DNA of 64,000 nucleotides from Algibacter amylolyticus (GTDB lineage Bacteria; Bacteroidota; Bacteroidia; Flavobacteriales; Flavobacteriaceae): NCBI RefSeq assembly GCF_014202225.1, contig NZ_JACHGE010000012.1, positions 1 to 64,000 of the forward strand, read 5' to 3'. Shown piece by piece: positions 38,319 to 47,376 of this stretch (position 1 is its first letter; each line of letters starts with the position of its first letter). The notes under the pieces were generated by a model. It saw only the letters and a program-made list of their open reading frames with translations, ran no database searches and was not told where the DNA came from. The position numbers and the translations under genes were made by a program.

Positions 38319-39749
38319 ATGAATAAATTTTTAATAGTTTTTAGCGTTTTAGTGATGCTTTTTTCGTCTTGTGTGAAAGATGAAGATTATAGCACGCCAG
38401 GTTTTTCGATTACAGAACCAAGTATTCCGCAAGAGCACATTACCACTTTTAAGGCTATAAAATCGCTTTATGAGCAGGCTGTGAATAACGGAAATACGAC
38501 GGCGGTTATTGACGATGAAACCGATTTGTATATTGAAGGTTATGTGGTGTCTTCTGATAGATATGGTAATTTTTTTGAGGAGTTGATTATCCAAAATAAA
38601 ATCGACAGAAGTACTAGCGACGCAGATCCTAGGCTTGGTTTTAAGGTTGATATTAATGTGAGTAGCTTATCGGATACCTATCAATTTGGACAAAAAGTAT
38701 ACGTGAAAATGACCGGATTAACCATTGGTGAAACTAGCGGTGTAATTACTATTGGTAAAGGAAATGCGGTTCAGGTGGAGCAAATTCAAGCCGCCGAATT
38801 TAAAGATATTGTAATTAGAAGTAATGAGATAGCAGACATAGAACCTAAAATTTCTAGGTTGGAAGATATAACTGAAGCTGATGAAAATACGTTAATTCAA
38901 TTAGAGAATATGCAGCTAAATAGATTCGAAATGGGAGCTACGTTTGCTAGTGAGTCGTTCGATGAGTTTGATGGTTTACGCTTATTAGAAAGTTGCGATT
39001 CTGGAATACAAATGATTATGCAAACTAGTACGTTTTCGGATTTTAAAAGCTTAATTGTGCCGCAAGGAAAGGGCAGTGTGACAGGTATTTTTAGCCGCGA
39101 TTTTAGAGACGATTTTAATGTGTTGGTTATTAATACTTCGGCTGATGTTAATTTTGAAAGTAATGAACGTTGCGACCCAATGGAATTAACATGTGGTTTA
39201 GCTGAAACATTTGGCACAGGTAATTTGTTATATGAAGATTTTGAAAACCAAAGGAATAATAGACCCATTGAAATTGAGGGCTGGACTAATTTTATGGAAA
39301 CAGGAACGGAGGCTTGGGAGGGTTATTCGTCTACATCATCAAATGCATCGTTGGGAAGATCTGCTCGGTTTCAATCTAGTAGTTCTGGCGATATTAGCAA
39401 TATAGGTTGGTTAATAACGCCTGCTATAAATCTAGATGCCCAAGATGGTGAAACCTTGCGTTTTAAAACTTCTAATAGTTTGGCTGATAGTAGTTATATG
39501 GAAGTGTTGTATTCCTTAGATTGGGATGGGGTTGAGGCCAATATAACTAGTGCTAATTGGGGTGTTTTACCTGCTGCTTATGTTGTTAAAGATTCCGATT
39601 CCTTTTCGGCTTGGTTTAACTCTGGTAATGTCGATTTATCTTGTATAGCGGGAACCATATATATTGCTTTTAAATACACGGGAAGTGGACAAGATACTTT
39701 TGATGGTATTTACGAATTAGACGAGATTAGTGTAGATTATAAGTTATAG
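38319..39749 (+). CDS. DUF5689 lipoprotein with choice-of-anchor J domain
   Basis: The lipoprotein signal (MNKFLIVFSVLVMLFSSC, then VKDEDYS) predicts a surface-exposed lipoprotein of 476 aa. Residues about 40-265 match DUF5689, with an OB-fold-like pattern (LYIEGYVVSSDRYGNFFEELIIQ, KVYVKMTGLTIGE, GSVTGIFSRDF) resembling domains attached to extracellular nucleases. Residues about 300-476 form a choice-of-anchor J/MAM-like sandwich (YEDFENQ, GWLITPAINLDAQDGETLRFKT, DTFDGIYELDEISVDY). It fills the partner position behind TonB receptor 2, which suggests it captures a ligand, possibly nucleic acid. No catalytic motif is visible. Confidence 0.85.
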   Translation: MNKFLIVFSVLVMLFSSCVKDEDYSTPGFSITEPSIPQEHITTFKAIKSLYEQAVNNGNTTAVIDDETDLYIEGYVVSSDRYGNFFEELIIQNKIDRSTSDADPRLGFKVDINVSSLSDTYQFGQKVYVKMTGLTIGETSGVITIGKGNAVQVEQIQAAEFKDIVIRSNEIADIEPKISRLEDITEADENTLIQLENMQLNRFEMGATFASESFDEFDGLRLLESCDSGIQMIMQTSTFSDFKSLIVPQGKGSVTGIFSRDFRDDFNVLVINTSADVNFESNERCDPMELTCGLAETFGTGNLLYEDFENQRNNRPIEIEGWTNFMETGTEAWEGYSSTSSNASLGRSARFQSSSSGDISNIGWLITPAINLDAQDGETLRFKTSNSLADSSYMEVLYSLDWDGVEANITSANWGVLPAAYVVKDSDSFSAWFNSGNVDLSCIAGTIYIAFKYTGSGQDTFDGIYELDEISVDYKL

Positions 39750-39801
39750 TATTTAAAATACAGTAGATACATAAAACAACAAATATCTCTTAAAATTAAT
39801 A

Positions 39802-39823
39802 TAAGTTTGCTATTTATAAATAG
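39802..39823 (+). promoter_or_regulatory. -7 element and adjoining 14-base palindrome before the acetyltransferase
   Basis: TAAGTTTG at 39802-39809 matches TAnnTTTG exactly. Immediately after it is the perfect palindrome CTATTTATAAATAG (39810-39823), which would cover the transcription start site; ATG follows at 39826. This is a good operator candidate. Confidence 0.55.
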
Positions 39824-39825
39824 TC

Positions 39826-40395
39826 ATGGATAAAAGTAGAAATAACATTATTAAAGCCGATTTATATCGACATGGGGGTTTAATTAACGTGCGAGAAGGT
39901 AAAAAAATACCTGGTTTTCGATTTATGTATTACCTACGAAAAGTGTCTAATCATAAAAAAGTTTCGTTCTTAGGGATTTATTATAGGATTATATTTAGAA
40001 GGCTTACATTTAAATATGGCTATCAAATTGAAAGTACTACCTCAATAGGAGAAGGCTTTTATATTGGCCATTTTGGAACTATAGTAATTAATCGAGATGT
40101 AGTTATTGGAAAGTGCTGTAACATAGCTCATTCTACAACAATAGGGAGCGCAAATAGAGGGAAATTAAAAGGGTGTCCAAAAATTGGTGATAAAGTTTGG
40201 ATAGGTACAGGTGCTGTTATAGTAGGGAATATAAAAGTTGGTAATAATGTTTTAATTGCTCCCAATTCTTTTGTAAACATGGATGTTCCCGATAACTCTT
40301 TAGTAATAGGGAACCCAGCAAAAATTATTTATAAAGAAAATTCTACAGAAGGATATATTAATTATATTCTTGAAGAAGATTTTTTGAAAAAATAA
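39826..40395 (+). CDS. Hexapeptide-repeat acetyltransferase, serine acetyltransferase-like
   Basis: A left-handed beta-helix transferase of 189 aa. Hexapeptide repeats run from about 68 to 165 (SIGEGFYIGHFGTIVI, IGKCCNIAHSTTIGS, IGDKVWIGTGAVIVGNI), ending in the typical PDNSLVIGNPAKII. H102 in NIAHSTTIG fits the catalytic histidine of CysE-type enzymes. The N-terminus is too short for a full CysE helical domain, so it more likely acetylates a sugar or surface polysaccharide than makes O-acetylserine. No glycan genes are adjacent, so the substrate is unknown. Confidence 0.85.
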   Translation: MDKSRNNIIKADLYRHGGLINVREGKKIPGFRFMYYLRKVSNHKKVSFLGIYYRIIFRRLTFKYGYQIESTTSIGEGFYIGHFGTIVINRDVVIGKCCNIAHSTTIGSANRGKLKGCPKIGDKVWIGTGAVIVGNIKVGNNVLIAPNSFVNMDVPDNSLVIGNPAKIIYKENSTEGYINYILEEDFLKK

Positions 40396-40444
40396 AAAAA
40401 CCGCACTAAATCGTAAAATTGTGCTAATCTTAAAGATTTCACAT

Positions 40445-40452
40445 TAACTTTG
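40445..40452 (+). promoter_or_regulatory. -7 element for the 125-residue membrane protein
   Basis: TAACTTTG matches TAnnTTTG exactly, 15 bases before the ATG at 40468. A weak hairpin (GCAC...GTGC, about 40403-40424) upstream may end the acetyltransferase transcript. Confidence 0.6.
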
Positions 40453-40467
40453 CATATAAAGTAATCA

Positions 40468-40845
40468 ATGACCATATTCGACGCCCTATTTTTTCATTTC
40501 TTTCAGCATTATAAAATCAAAAAAAATAAGAAAGCTAATAGTATTGCTACGTTTTACGTAACGATTTTACAATGCAGTTTACTACTGCTTTTAGGTGTGT
40601 TTTTTGCTGGCTTTTTTAGGCAAATGCATGTTACTACTATGTCGGCACCAAAAGCATGGGCTTTATTTATATTGGTTTCCGTTTTTCTTTATTTTAAAAA
40701 TTGGATGCAATATGGCGGAAGAAAACGAAAAGTTTTAAATGCCAAAATGCTAAAAAAGAAAAAGTTGTCTTATAATATTTGGATGCTTTGGTTCTTACCT
40801 ATAGCCATATTAGGTTTAGCTTTTGTGTTGTTTCAGGCTATATAA
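40468..40845 (+). CDS. Small integral membrane protein of unknown function (125 aa)
   Basis: Not recognised as a named family. Three hydrophobic helices are visible (about 27-50, 62-78, 103-122), with positively charged stretches KIKKNKK (16-22) and GGRKRK...KMLKKKKL (83-99) predicting a cytoplasmic loop. It begins MTIFDALFFHFFQHYK. It is convergent with the second EEP gene, with no bases between the two stop codons. An exact -7 promoter element upstream and consistent codon usage support a real gene. Confidence 0.7.
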   Translation: MTIFDALFFHFFQHYKIKKNKKANSIATFYVTILQCSLLLLLGVFFAGFFRQMHVTTMSAPKAWALFILVSVFLYFKNWMQYGGRKRKVLNAKMLKKKKLSYNIWMLWFLPIAILGLAFVLFQAI

Positions 40846-41814
40846 TTACTTTTTTAAAATAACATATACCGGAAAGTGGTCGCTGTAACCACCTTGGTAT
40901 TTTGGACCAGCATACGTTCGGTATGGCGAACCTTTATATGGGCCTTTAAAAAGTTTTAAGAAGGGTTCATCAAAAATATTGGCTTTAAAAAATTCGAACT
41001 CGTTTTTAGAACTTCTAAAAAAATTAATAGATACTAATATTTGGTCGAAAACAAACCACTGTCGCCTGTGTTTTACCGAGCCACGCGTAAAAGAGCGCAA
41101 GGTTTCCATAGGGTTATACAAACCATAATCGTCTACTAAACGCTTAAGACTAAGGTTTTGTGGCGTGTCGTTAAAATCACCTAACACCAAAATTTTAGCA
41201 TCTTCATTTTTATTTTTTAAAGTTTCAATAATGTCGCTCACTTTTTTGGATGAAGCTAAACGTTTATATTCTGTTTCTTTTTGACCCTCACGTCTAGACG
41301 ACCAATGATTTACAATTACATGTACGTTTTCGTTATCTAAAACCCCAGAAACTAATAATACATCGCGCGTATAATCAGTAGAGCCATCTGGTTCTGTTAA
41401 AACGATGGCAAAAGCTTCAGAATGGGTTACTTTAAATGTTTTTGTGTCGTATAATAAGGCTACATCTATACCACGTTCATCTTTTGATTCAAAATGAATG
41501 TAGTTGTAATTACAGTTTTTTAAATGTTTAGAGGTAATTAAGTCTTTTAGTACGCTAGCATTTTCTACCTCGGCTAACCCAACTAAAGCAGGGTGTTTTC
41601 CGGTTTCTCGTCTTCCAATATTAGAAATGGCATAACCTATTTTCCGTAATTTATTATGGTAACGTTTCTGTGTCCATTTTTTGATAGATCCCGGTAAAAA
41701 ATCATTATCATGTTTAAGCTTGTTGTTTTTTAAATCAAATAAGTTTTCTACATTATAAAACGCCACAGCTTGCATATCTTGGCGTACAGGTATATCTTCA
41801 AAAGGTGCTATCAT
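40846..41814 (-). CDS. Endonuclease/exonuclease/phosphatase (EEP) family protein 2
   Basis: 322 aa with the DNase I-like fold. Motifs: VAFYNVENLFD (19-27), VGLAEVENAS (catalytic Glu), VNHWSSRREGQKE, LGDFNDTPQN and YSDHFPVYVI at the C-terminus. It is clearly paralogous to EEP 1 at 34141 but lacks a signal peptide, so it may act in the cytoplasm. An upstream start that would add a signal is not available before the promoter. An exact TAnnTTTG element ends 4 bases before its ATG. It is divergent from hflX. Confidence 0.88.
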   Translation of the reverse strand: MIAPFEDIPVRQDMQAVAFYNVENLFDLKNNKLKHDNDFLPGSIKKWTQKRYHNKLRKIGYAISNIGRRETGKHPALVGLAEVENASVLKDLITSKHLKNCNYNYIHFESKDERGIDVALLYDTKTFKVTHSEAFAIVLTEPDGSTDYTRDVLLVSGVLDNENVHVIVNHWSSRREGQKETEYKRLASSKKVSDIIETLKNKNEDAKILVLGDFNDTPQNLSLKRLVDDYGLYNPMETLRSFTRGSVKHRRQWFVFDQILVSINFFRSSKNEFEFFKANIFDEPFLKLFKGPYKGSPYRTYAGPKYQGGYSDHFPVYVILKK

Positions 41815-41818
41815 AATT

Positions 41819-41826
41819 CAAAAATA
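41819..41826 (-). promoter_or_regulatory. -7 element of EEP 2, four bases from its ATG
   Basis: On the minus strand this reads TATTTTTG, an exact TAnnTTTG match. Only 4 bases separate it from the start codon at 41814, which predicts a leaderless mRNA. Confidence 0.6.
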
Positions 41827-41910
41827 TGCTAAAATAATTAAACCCATGGTAATCATTTTTAACATTGAAAATGGAATTAAAATATTAAATATAAAATCAA
41901 GGCAATTGTG

Positions 41911-41918
41911 TAACTTTG
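41911..41918 (+). promoter_or_regulatory. -7 element of hflX, four bases from its ATG
   Basis: TAACTTTG is an exact TAnnTTTG match, and the ATG is at 41923. The spacing is identical to those of EEP 2 and thiL. Confidence 0.62.
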
Positions 41919-41922
41919 TAAT

Positions 41923-43140
41923 ATGATAGAAGAGAAAGATATTTCTTTAGAACGCGCCGTGTTAATAGGCGTTATTACTAAAGACCAAAATGAAGAAAAG
42001 TCTAGAGAATATTTAGATGAATTAGAGTTTTTAACCTATACCGCAGGAGGATATGCCATAAAGCGTTTTACGCAAAAAATGGATATGCCTAATCCGAAAA
42101 CCTTTATTGGTACAGGTAAAATGGAAGATGTTCGCCAATTTATTGAGGATAACGATATAAGTACCGCTATTTTTGATGATGAATTATCGTCGGCACAAGA
42201 ACGAAATATTAGTAAAATATTAAACGTAAAGGTATTAGATAGAACCAATTTGATACTTGATATTTTTGCACAACGCGCACAAACAAGTTATGCGCGTACG
42301 CAAGTAGAATTAGCGCAATGTGAATATTTATTACCTCGATTAAGAGGGATGTGGACACACCTTGAACGCCAAAAAGGGGGAATTGGAATGCGCGGACCTG
42401 GTGAAACCGAAATAGAAACAGATAGACGTATTGTTCGCGATAAAATAGCATTGCTTAAAGCACGTATTAAAACCATCGATAAGCAAATGGCCATTCAACG
42501 TGGTAATCGTGGTAAAATGGTGCGTGTAGCTCTAGTGGGGTACACCAATGTGGGGAAATCTACGCTTATGAATGTTGTAAGCAAAAGTGACGTTTTTGCC
42601 GAAAATAAATTGTTCGCAACCTTAGATACCACGGTACGTAAAGTTGTTATTCAAAATTTACCATTTTTATTAAGTGATACTGTAGGGTTTATTAGAAAGC
42701 TTCCAACGCAATTGGTAGATAGTTTTAAAAGTACTTTAGATGAGGTTCGTGAAGCCGATTTGTTATTGCACGTTGTAGATATTTCGCATCCTAATTTTGA
42801 GGAGCACATTGCATCTGTAGAGAAAATTCTAGGCGAAATTAAAAGTGGTGATAAGCCAACCATTATGGTATTTAATAAAATAGATGCTTATACTGCAGAG
42901 CCTTTAGAGGAAGACGATCTAGAAACCGAACGTACCGCAAAACACTATTCATTGGAGGAGTGGAAAAGCACATGGATGAGCAAAGTGGGTAATAATGCTT
43001 TATTTATTTCGGCCTTAAATAAAAAGAATTTAGAAGACTTTAAAAAACGTGTTTACGACGAGGTTCGCGATATTCATGTTACCCGTTTTCCATATAACGA
43101 GTTTTTATATCCAGATTACAATTACGAAGACATGGAATAG
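41923..43140 (+). CDS. hflX: Ribosome-associated GTPase HflX
   Basis: A GTPase that binds and splits stalled or hibernating 70S ribosomes. The 405-aa protein has the N-terminal HflX subdomain (about 30-190, with LPRLRGMWTHLERQKGGIGMRGPGE as the linker signature region), then G1 GYTNVGKST (about 206-214), G3 DTVGFI and G4 NKID. All GTPase motifs are intact. The PBP gene follows after 12 bases and is likely co-transcribed. Confidence 0.96.
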   Translation: MIEEKDISLERAVLIGVITKDQNEEKSREYLDELEFLTYTAGGYAIKRFTQKMDMPNPKTFIGTGKMEDVRQFIEDNDISTAIFDDELSSAQERNISKILNVKVLDRTNLILDIFAQRAQTSYARTQVELAQCEYLLPRLRGMWTHLERQKGGIGMRGPGETEIETDRRIVRDKIALLKARIKTIDKQMAIQRGNRGKMVRVALVGYTNVGKSTLMNVVSKSDVFAENKLFATLDTTVRKVVIQNLPFLLSDTVGFIRKLPTQLVDSFKSTLDEVREADLLLHVVDISHPNFEEHIASVEKILGEIKSGDKPTIMVFNKIDAYTAEPLEEDDLETERTAKHYSLEEWKSTWMSKVGNNALFISALNKKNLEDFKKRVYDEVRDIHVTRFPYNEFLYPDYNYEDME

Positions 43141-43152
43141 ATAAAACTATGT

Positions 43153-45408
43153 ATGGCATTATTTAAAAAGTTATTTAAAAATAAATGGGTGAAATGGGGC
43201 TTTGTTGGTTTCACGTCTGTTTTAATATTTTTTGTAGGACTCTATATTAGTATTTACTTAGGCGCTTTTGGTAAAGTGCCAACATCTGCTGAACTAAGTT
43301 TTATTAAGCAAGAAGAAGCTACTCAAGTTTTAGATCAAGAAGGGAAACTTGTTGGTAAATATTATGTTTATGATAGGCAACCTCTGCAATTTGAAGATTT
43401 ACCTAAACATCTTATTGATGCGTTAGTAGCTACCGAAGATGTTCGATTTTTTGAACATGATGGTATTGATAATGTAAGCTTAATGCGGGTTTTTGTAAAA
43501 AGTATTTTACTTCAAGATAAATCTGCAGGAGGTGGAAGCACCATAACTTTGCAGTTAGCTAAGAATCTATACGGAAGAAATAATTACAAACTTTTTAGTA
43601 TGGTAATTAATAAGTTTCGCGAGTCTATTATTGCTAAACGAATTGAAACCATATACTCTAAAAATGAGATTCTTACCATGTATTTTAATACGGTACCTTT
43701 CTCTGATAATACTTATGGTATTGAAAGTGCCGCTCGTAAATTTTTTAATAAACCAGCGTTCGAACTTTCTATAGACGAAGCTGCTACTTTGGTTGGTTCG
43801 TTAAAAGCTAATAATTATTACAATCCTCGATTACATCCCGAGCGAAGCTTAGATAGGCGTAATGTAGTGCTTAACCAAATGGTAAAATATGGCAATATGC
43901 CTCAAGATTCGGCTAAGGTTTACACCAATAAACCATTGGGATTGGATTATAAATCGTTTAATCACGATGTGGGTATAGCGCCTTATTTTAGAGCTCAGGT
44001 TAAAAAGGAATTGGCGGTAATTTTAGATAGTATTGAAAAGCCGAATGGCGAAGCTTACGATTTGTATCGCGACGGACTTATAGTGCATACCACCTTGGAT
44101 ATTGGTATGCAAAAAATGGCAGAGGAAGCCATGAAAGAACATCTTACAGCGCTGCAACAAAGTTTTGAACGTTCTTACGGTAGTGCTGCACCATGGCGGA
44201 AGAATATGAAATTAATAGAAGCTACTTTAAAAAAATTACCTCAGTATAAACTATATAAGGAAGCAGGATTAACGGACGCTCAAATTAAAGATTCATTATC
44301 TATTAAACGAGATACCGAATTGTTTGAATGGGAAGGCGATACCATTAAAAAAGCAAGTGTTATTGATAGCTTACAACATTATTTAAAGTTTTTAAATACT
44401 GGTATGCTAAGCATTTCGCCTAAAACGGGAGCTATTAAGGCTTATATTGGAGGCATTGATTATCGTTATTTTAAATACGATCATGTGTCGCAAAGTGAAC
44501 GTCAAGTAGGTTCTACATTTAAGCCTTTTGTTTATACTGCCGCTATTGAGAATGGCATGAAACCATGCACGTACTTTTCTTTAGCTGAAGTTACTTATAG
44601 TAATTTTAACAATTGGACACCATCAAACTCGGGTGGCGAAAATCAAGATCCACATCTTAATTATAATCTAGAAATGGCCTTGAGTAACTCGGTTAATACC
44701 ATTGCTGTTAAAGTTTTAAATGAGGTTGGAATCCCGAAGGTATTGGAGCAAGCAAAACGCATAGGAATTAATAAAGAGCTGCCTAATTTACCTTCAATTG
44801 CGCTTGGTGTAGCAGAAATTAATTTAAAGGAACTAACAGGGGCTTACGCGAGTTATGTAAACGATAGTAAACCGGTTACGCCTTATGCCATTACTAAAGT
44901 TACGGATAGAAATGGTAAGGTATTGGCAGCGTTTAAACCAGAAGTATCGGAACTTGCTTTTAAAGACTATACGCGTCAGGTTATGTTAGAAATCATGCAG
45001 TCTACAGTTAATAAGGGGACAGCATCTAGATTAAGATCAACCTATGGTTTAAATAATGATATTGCCGGTAAAACAGGGACTACACAAGATAATAAAGATG
45101 GCTGGTTTGTTGGTATTACGCCAAAATTAGTGACTGTAACTTGGGTTGGAAACGATAACCAAGCTGTTGGTTTTAGAACAACAGGATTAGGGCAAGGGGC
45201 AAATTCTGCCCTACCAATTTTTGCAAAGTTTTATTCTAAACTAAATAAAGATTCCGAGTATAACGACTTAACAAGAAGTCGTTTTGAAAGACCTAGTGAT
45301 CAAGTCGCTTCGGATTTGGATTGTAATGAAGAAAAACGAGATGGGTTTTTAAAGCGAATTTTTAGTGGTAAAAATAAAAAACGAAAGTTTAAGGGTAATA
45401 AAAAATAG
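43153..45408 (+). CDS. Class A penicillin-binding protein (PBP1A family)
   Basis: A bifunctional peptidoglycan synthase anchored in the inner membrane (one helix, about 16-37). The glycosyltransferase domain has ATEDVRFFEHDG with catalytic E95 and GGGSTITLQLAKNLY (126-140). The transpeptidase domain has the SxxK motif S454-TFK, SNSVN as SxN, and the KTGT motif at K640. The C-terminal tail is strongly basic (GKNKKRKFKGNKK). Length 751 aa. It follows hflX by 12 bases and ends before a strong bidirectional terminator. Confidence 0.96.
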   Translation: MALFKKLFKNKWVKWGFVGFTSVLIFFVGLYISIYLGAFGKVPTSAELSFIKQEEATQVLDQEGKLVGKYYVYDRQPLQFEDLPKHLIDALVATEDVRFFEHDGIDNVSLMRVFVKSILLQDKSAGGGSTITLQLAKNLYGRNNYKLFSMVINKFRESIIAKRIETIYSKNEILTMYFNTVPFSDNTYGIESAARKFFNKPAFELSIDEAATLVGSLKANNYYNPRLHPERSLDRRNVVLNQMVKYGNMPQDSAKVYTNKPLGLDYKSFNHDVGIAPYFRAQVKKELAVILDSIEKPNGEAYDLYRDGLIVHTTLDIGMQKMAEEAMKEHLTALQQSFERSYGSAAPWRKNMKLIEATLKKLPQYKLYKEAGLTDAQIKDSLSIKRDTELFEWEGDTIKKASVIDSLQHYLKFLNTGMLSISPKTGAIKAYIGGIDYRYFKYDHVSQSERQVGSTFKPFVYTAAIENGMKPCTYFSLAEVTYSNFNNWTPSNSGGENQDPHLNYNLEMALSNSVNTIAVKVLNEVGIPKVLEQAKRIGINKELPNLPSIALGVAEINLKELTGAYASYVNDSKPVTPYAITKVTDRNGKVLAAFKPEVSELAFKDYTRQVMLEIMQSTVNKGTASRLRSTYGLNNDIAGKTGTTQDNKDGWFVGITPKLVTVTWVGNDNQAVGFRTTGLGQGANSALPIFAKFYSKLNKDSEYNDLTRSRFERPSDQVASDLDCNEEKRDGFLKRIFSGKNKKRKFKGNKK

Positions 45409-45416
45409 ATAAAGCA

Positions 45417-45448
45417 AAAAAACGCACATCTCATGATGTGCGTTTTTT
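45417..45448. terminator. Bidirectional terminator between PBP and DUF3078 genes
   Basis: AAAACGCACATC and GATGTGCGTTTT form a perfect stem around TCAT, with A and T runs on the two sides, so it can work for both converging genes. Confidence 0.93.
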
Positions 45449-45472
45449 GTTTCTTCGGTAAAAGAGAAGTTC

Positions 45473-46402
45473 TTAGAACTTGTAGCTTAAACCAAAAGTA
45501 TAGTAAGTTTGTAAGTCGTTATCAACACTATCAAAAGTTTCACCAGTGTTACCTAATGTTTCAATAGAGTAGTTTAAAGCTTCTTGCTTGTTGTTTCTTA
45601 AACCAAAATCAAAACCAACACCAATCATTTTCCATAAAGTATAGCTAAATGAGTTAGTCCAAGTCCAGTTAGAGTAATCTCCAGACTTATAGCTTTGGAA
45701 AGCAGATAAGTTTGTTTTAAAGTTAATAGCTCCAATTTGTCTTGTGTAATCAGCAACAATTTTAGCACCTAAAGAAGATTCGAAAACAGAATCACCATCA
45801 GCAAATACAAAGTTGTAGTTTAATGGGTGTACAACTACTATTAAGTTTTGTACTGGAGTCCATGTTAAACCAACACCAACATCTAAATATCCAGGATCGT
45901 TAAAGTTGTCTAAAAGTGTTGTTCTGTATTCAGCTAAACCAGAAACAGCTAAGTTTTTAGCAATGTTTCTACCGTATAAAGAAGAGATGTTAAAAACATC
46001 CGTAGTAGGATTAAAGTCTTTGTCTTCGTCAGTGTTATTAGATGTATCATCTAACTTTACCCAGTTTAGGTTAGTTGTTAAACTATTTCTCCAGAAAAAC
46101 TTGTCTTCAATTAAATTAGCAAAGGCATTTACTGTTAAACCAATGTTTCCAGAATTGTTGTTTGCAGCTTCTTGAGCATACCAATTTTTAAATCCAGATA
46201 AACTTCCACCAATAGTACCAAAAGCACCTTTTCTCCAACCCGGAAGCGCATCAATTTTAGCTTGTAAAGCATTTGCTTCTCCTTGAGCAGCATCTGCTAT
46301 AGCTTGTTTTTCAGATTTCTGAGCTTGTAACTCTTCTTTTGTTTGTGCGTTTATAGATAAAACGCTAACAGATAATAATAAAGTGAAAAATAATTTTTTC
46401 AT
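45473..46402 (-). CDS. DUF3078 outer-membrane beta-barrel protein
   Basis: I place the start at 46402 (309 aa), where MKKLFFTLLLSVSVLSINAQ is a clean signal peptide; the longer frame from 46432 would cover the -7 element. A short coiled-coil-like segment (about 22-55, KEELQAQKSEKQAIADAAQ) precedes a barrel rich in alternating strands, ending TYYTFGLSYKF with the C-terminal Phe of outer-membrane proteins. The DUF3078 family has no established function. It has its own promoter behind the SUF-associated genes. Confidence 0.85.
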   Translation of the reverse strand: MKKLFFTLLLSVSVLSINAQTKEELQAQKSEKQAIADAAQGEANALQAKIDALPGWRKGAFGTIGGSLSGFKNWYAQEAANNNSGNIGLTVNAFANLIEDKFFWRNSLTTNLNWVKLDDTSNNTDEDKDFNPTTDVFNISSLYGRNIAKNLAVSGLAEYRTTLLDNFNDPGYLDVGVGLTWTPVQNLIVVVHPLNYNFVFADGDSVFESSLGAKIVADYTRQIGAINFKTNLSAFQSYKSGDYSNWTWTNSFSYTLWKMIGVGFDFGLRNNKQEALNYSIETLGNTGETFDSVDNDLQTYYTFGLSYKF

Positions 46403-46429
46403 AATTTTAATTTTTGTTAAAAATTTTTG

Positions 46430-46437
46430 CAAATATA
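46430..46437 (-). promoter_or_regulatory. -7 element of the DUF3078 gene
   Basis: On the minus strand it reads TATATTTG, an exact TAnnTTTG match, 27 bases before the start at 46402. Confidence 0.6.
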
Positions 46438-46476
46438 CATTTTAGACTCAACTATGAACTTTTTGTCACAAAAAAA

Positions 46477-46983
46477 TTACAATTTTTTAAAAAGGGGTAC
46501 AGAAGAACACGCTTCGCCATACATGATGGACTTGGCTACGGTTTGTAACTTGTTGGCAAGCATGATGTAAGCGTTTTGCGGTACAGGTTTATTTGAACAA
46601 CCTTTTATAATTATGGGTTTGTCTTTATAGTCTGAAACATCGATGGTATTTATGATGTCTTGGTAAATAGAAGTTTCTAAATTATCTAAATTTCCAACTA
46701 TTGTTTTTTTAGCATAAGGCTCTAGCTGAATGCTTAAAAACATATAAGCCCAACCCGGAATTATGGCATCTGAGCTACATGTTAATGCCACATAAGCATC
46801 TTTATATTGAGACCAATCGAAGGCTTTAACTTGTGCTCTAAAATCTTTTTCTCGAAGCACAAACCCTTCAAATAGCCAGTCTTTAATATCAAATAGGACG
46901 CGATTGCCTTTAGGATAATAATCCTCAAGGTCTAAAGTAACTAGTTTGCTATTCGCTACGCGATTTATAATTTCGTCTTCCAA
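46477..46983 (-). CDS. DUF2480 family protein
   Basis: A 168-aa cytoplasmic-looking protein without signal or membrane segment. Recognisable family stretches are VTLDLEDYYP, DIKDWLFEGFVLREKDFR, CSSDAIIPGWAYM and the C-terminal MYGEACSSVPLFKK. It is the last SUF-linked gene before the DUF3078 unit. Two conserved-looking cysteines (in KGCSNKP and GEACSS) are compatible with a link to iron-sulfur metabolism, but no function is known. Confidence 0.82.
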   Translation of the reverse strand: MEDEIINRVANSKLVTLDLEDYYPKGNRVLFDIKDWLFEGFVLREKDFRAQVKAFDWSQYKDAYVALTCSSDAIIPGWAYMFLSIQLEPYAKKTIVGNLDNLETSIYQDIINTIDVSDYKDKPIIIKGCSNKPVPQNAYIMLANKLQTVAKSIMYGEACSSVPLFKKL

Positions 46984-47034
46984 AAATGTAATTTGTTAAG
47001 GTGTTTTTCGTTTAGTTGTAGGCTTTCGGCTGAA

Positions 47035-47358
47035 TTAAAGCATACCTAACTCTAACTTCGCTTCTTCGCTCATTAACTCTTGTGTCCAAGGCGGATCGAA
47101 AGTGATTTCTACTTCTGCTCCTTTTACTTCGTTAAGCGATTTTACTTTTTCCTCTACTTCCAATGGCAGTGTTTCTGCAACAGGACAGTTAGGTGTTGTT
47201 AAGGTCATCAATATTTTAACATCGTAATCCTCGTTTACGAAAACATCGTAAATTAATCCTAGTTCGTAAATATCAACAGGGATTTCTGGATCGTAAATCG
47301 TTTTTAAAACATTTACTATTTTTTCGCCTAATTCGGCAGTATCTATGGCTTCGCTCAT
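47035..47358 (-). CDS. DUF59/MIP18-family Fe-S assembly protein (SufT-like)
   Basis: Small (107 aa) MIP18-family protein that helps mature Fe-S proteins. DPEIPVDIYELGLIYD (23-38) is the family signature, and C58 in TTPNCPVAE is the conserved cysteine. The C-terminal FDPPWTQELMSEEA is also typical. It lies 77 bases downstream of sufE within the SUF region. Confidence 0.92.
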   Translation of the reverse strand: MSEAIDTAELGEKIVNVLKTIYDPEIPVDIYELGLIYDVFVNEDYDVKILMTLTTPNCPVAETLPLEVEEKVKSLNEVKGAEVEITFDPPWTQELMSEEAKLELGML

Positions 47359-47376
47359 TGTTCTAAATTTTTTTTA

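Noticed and set aside
27399-39749. Classical starch/polysaccharide utilisation locus
   Set aside because: No glycoside hydrolase, polysaccharide lyase, sulfatase or recognisable SusD is present; the enzymes are nucleases/phosphodiesterases.
39826-40395. True cysE for cysteine synthesis
   Set aside because: The N-terminal helical domain of CysE is too short here and no cysK is adjacent, so a sugar acetyltransferase is more likely.
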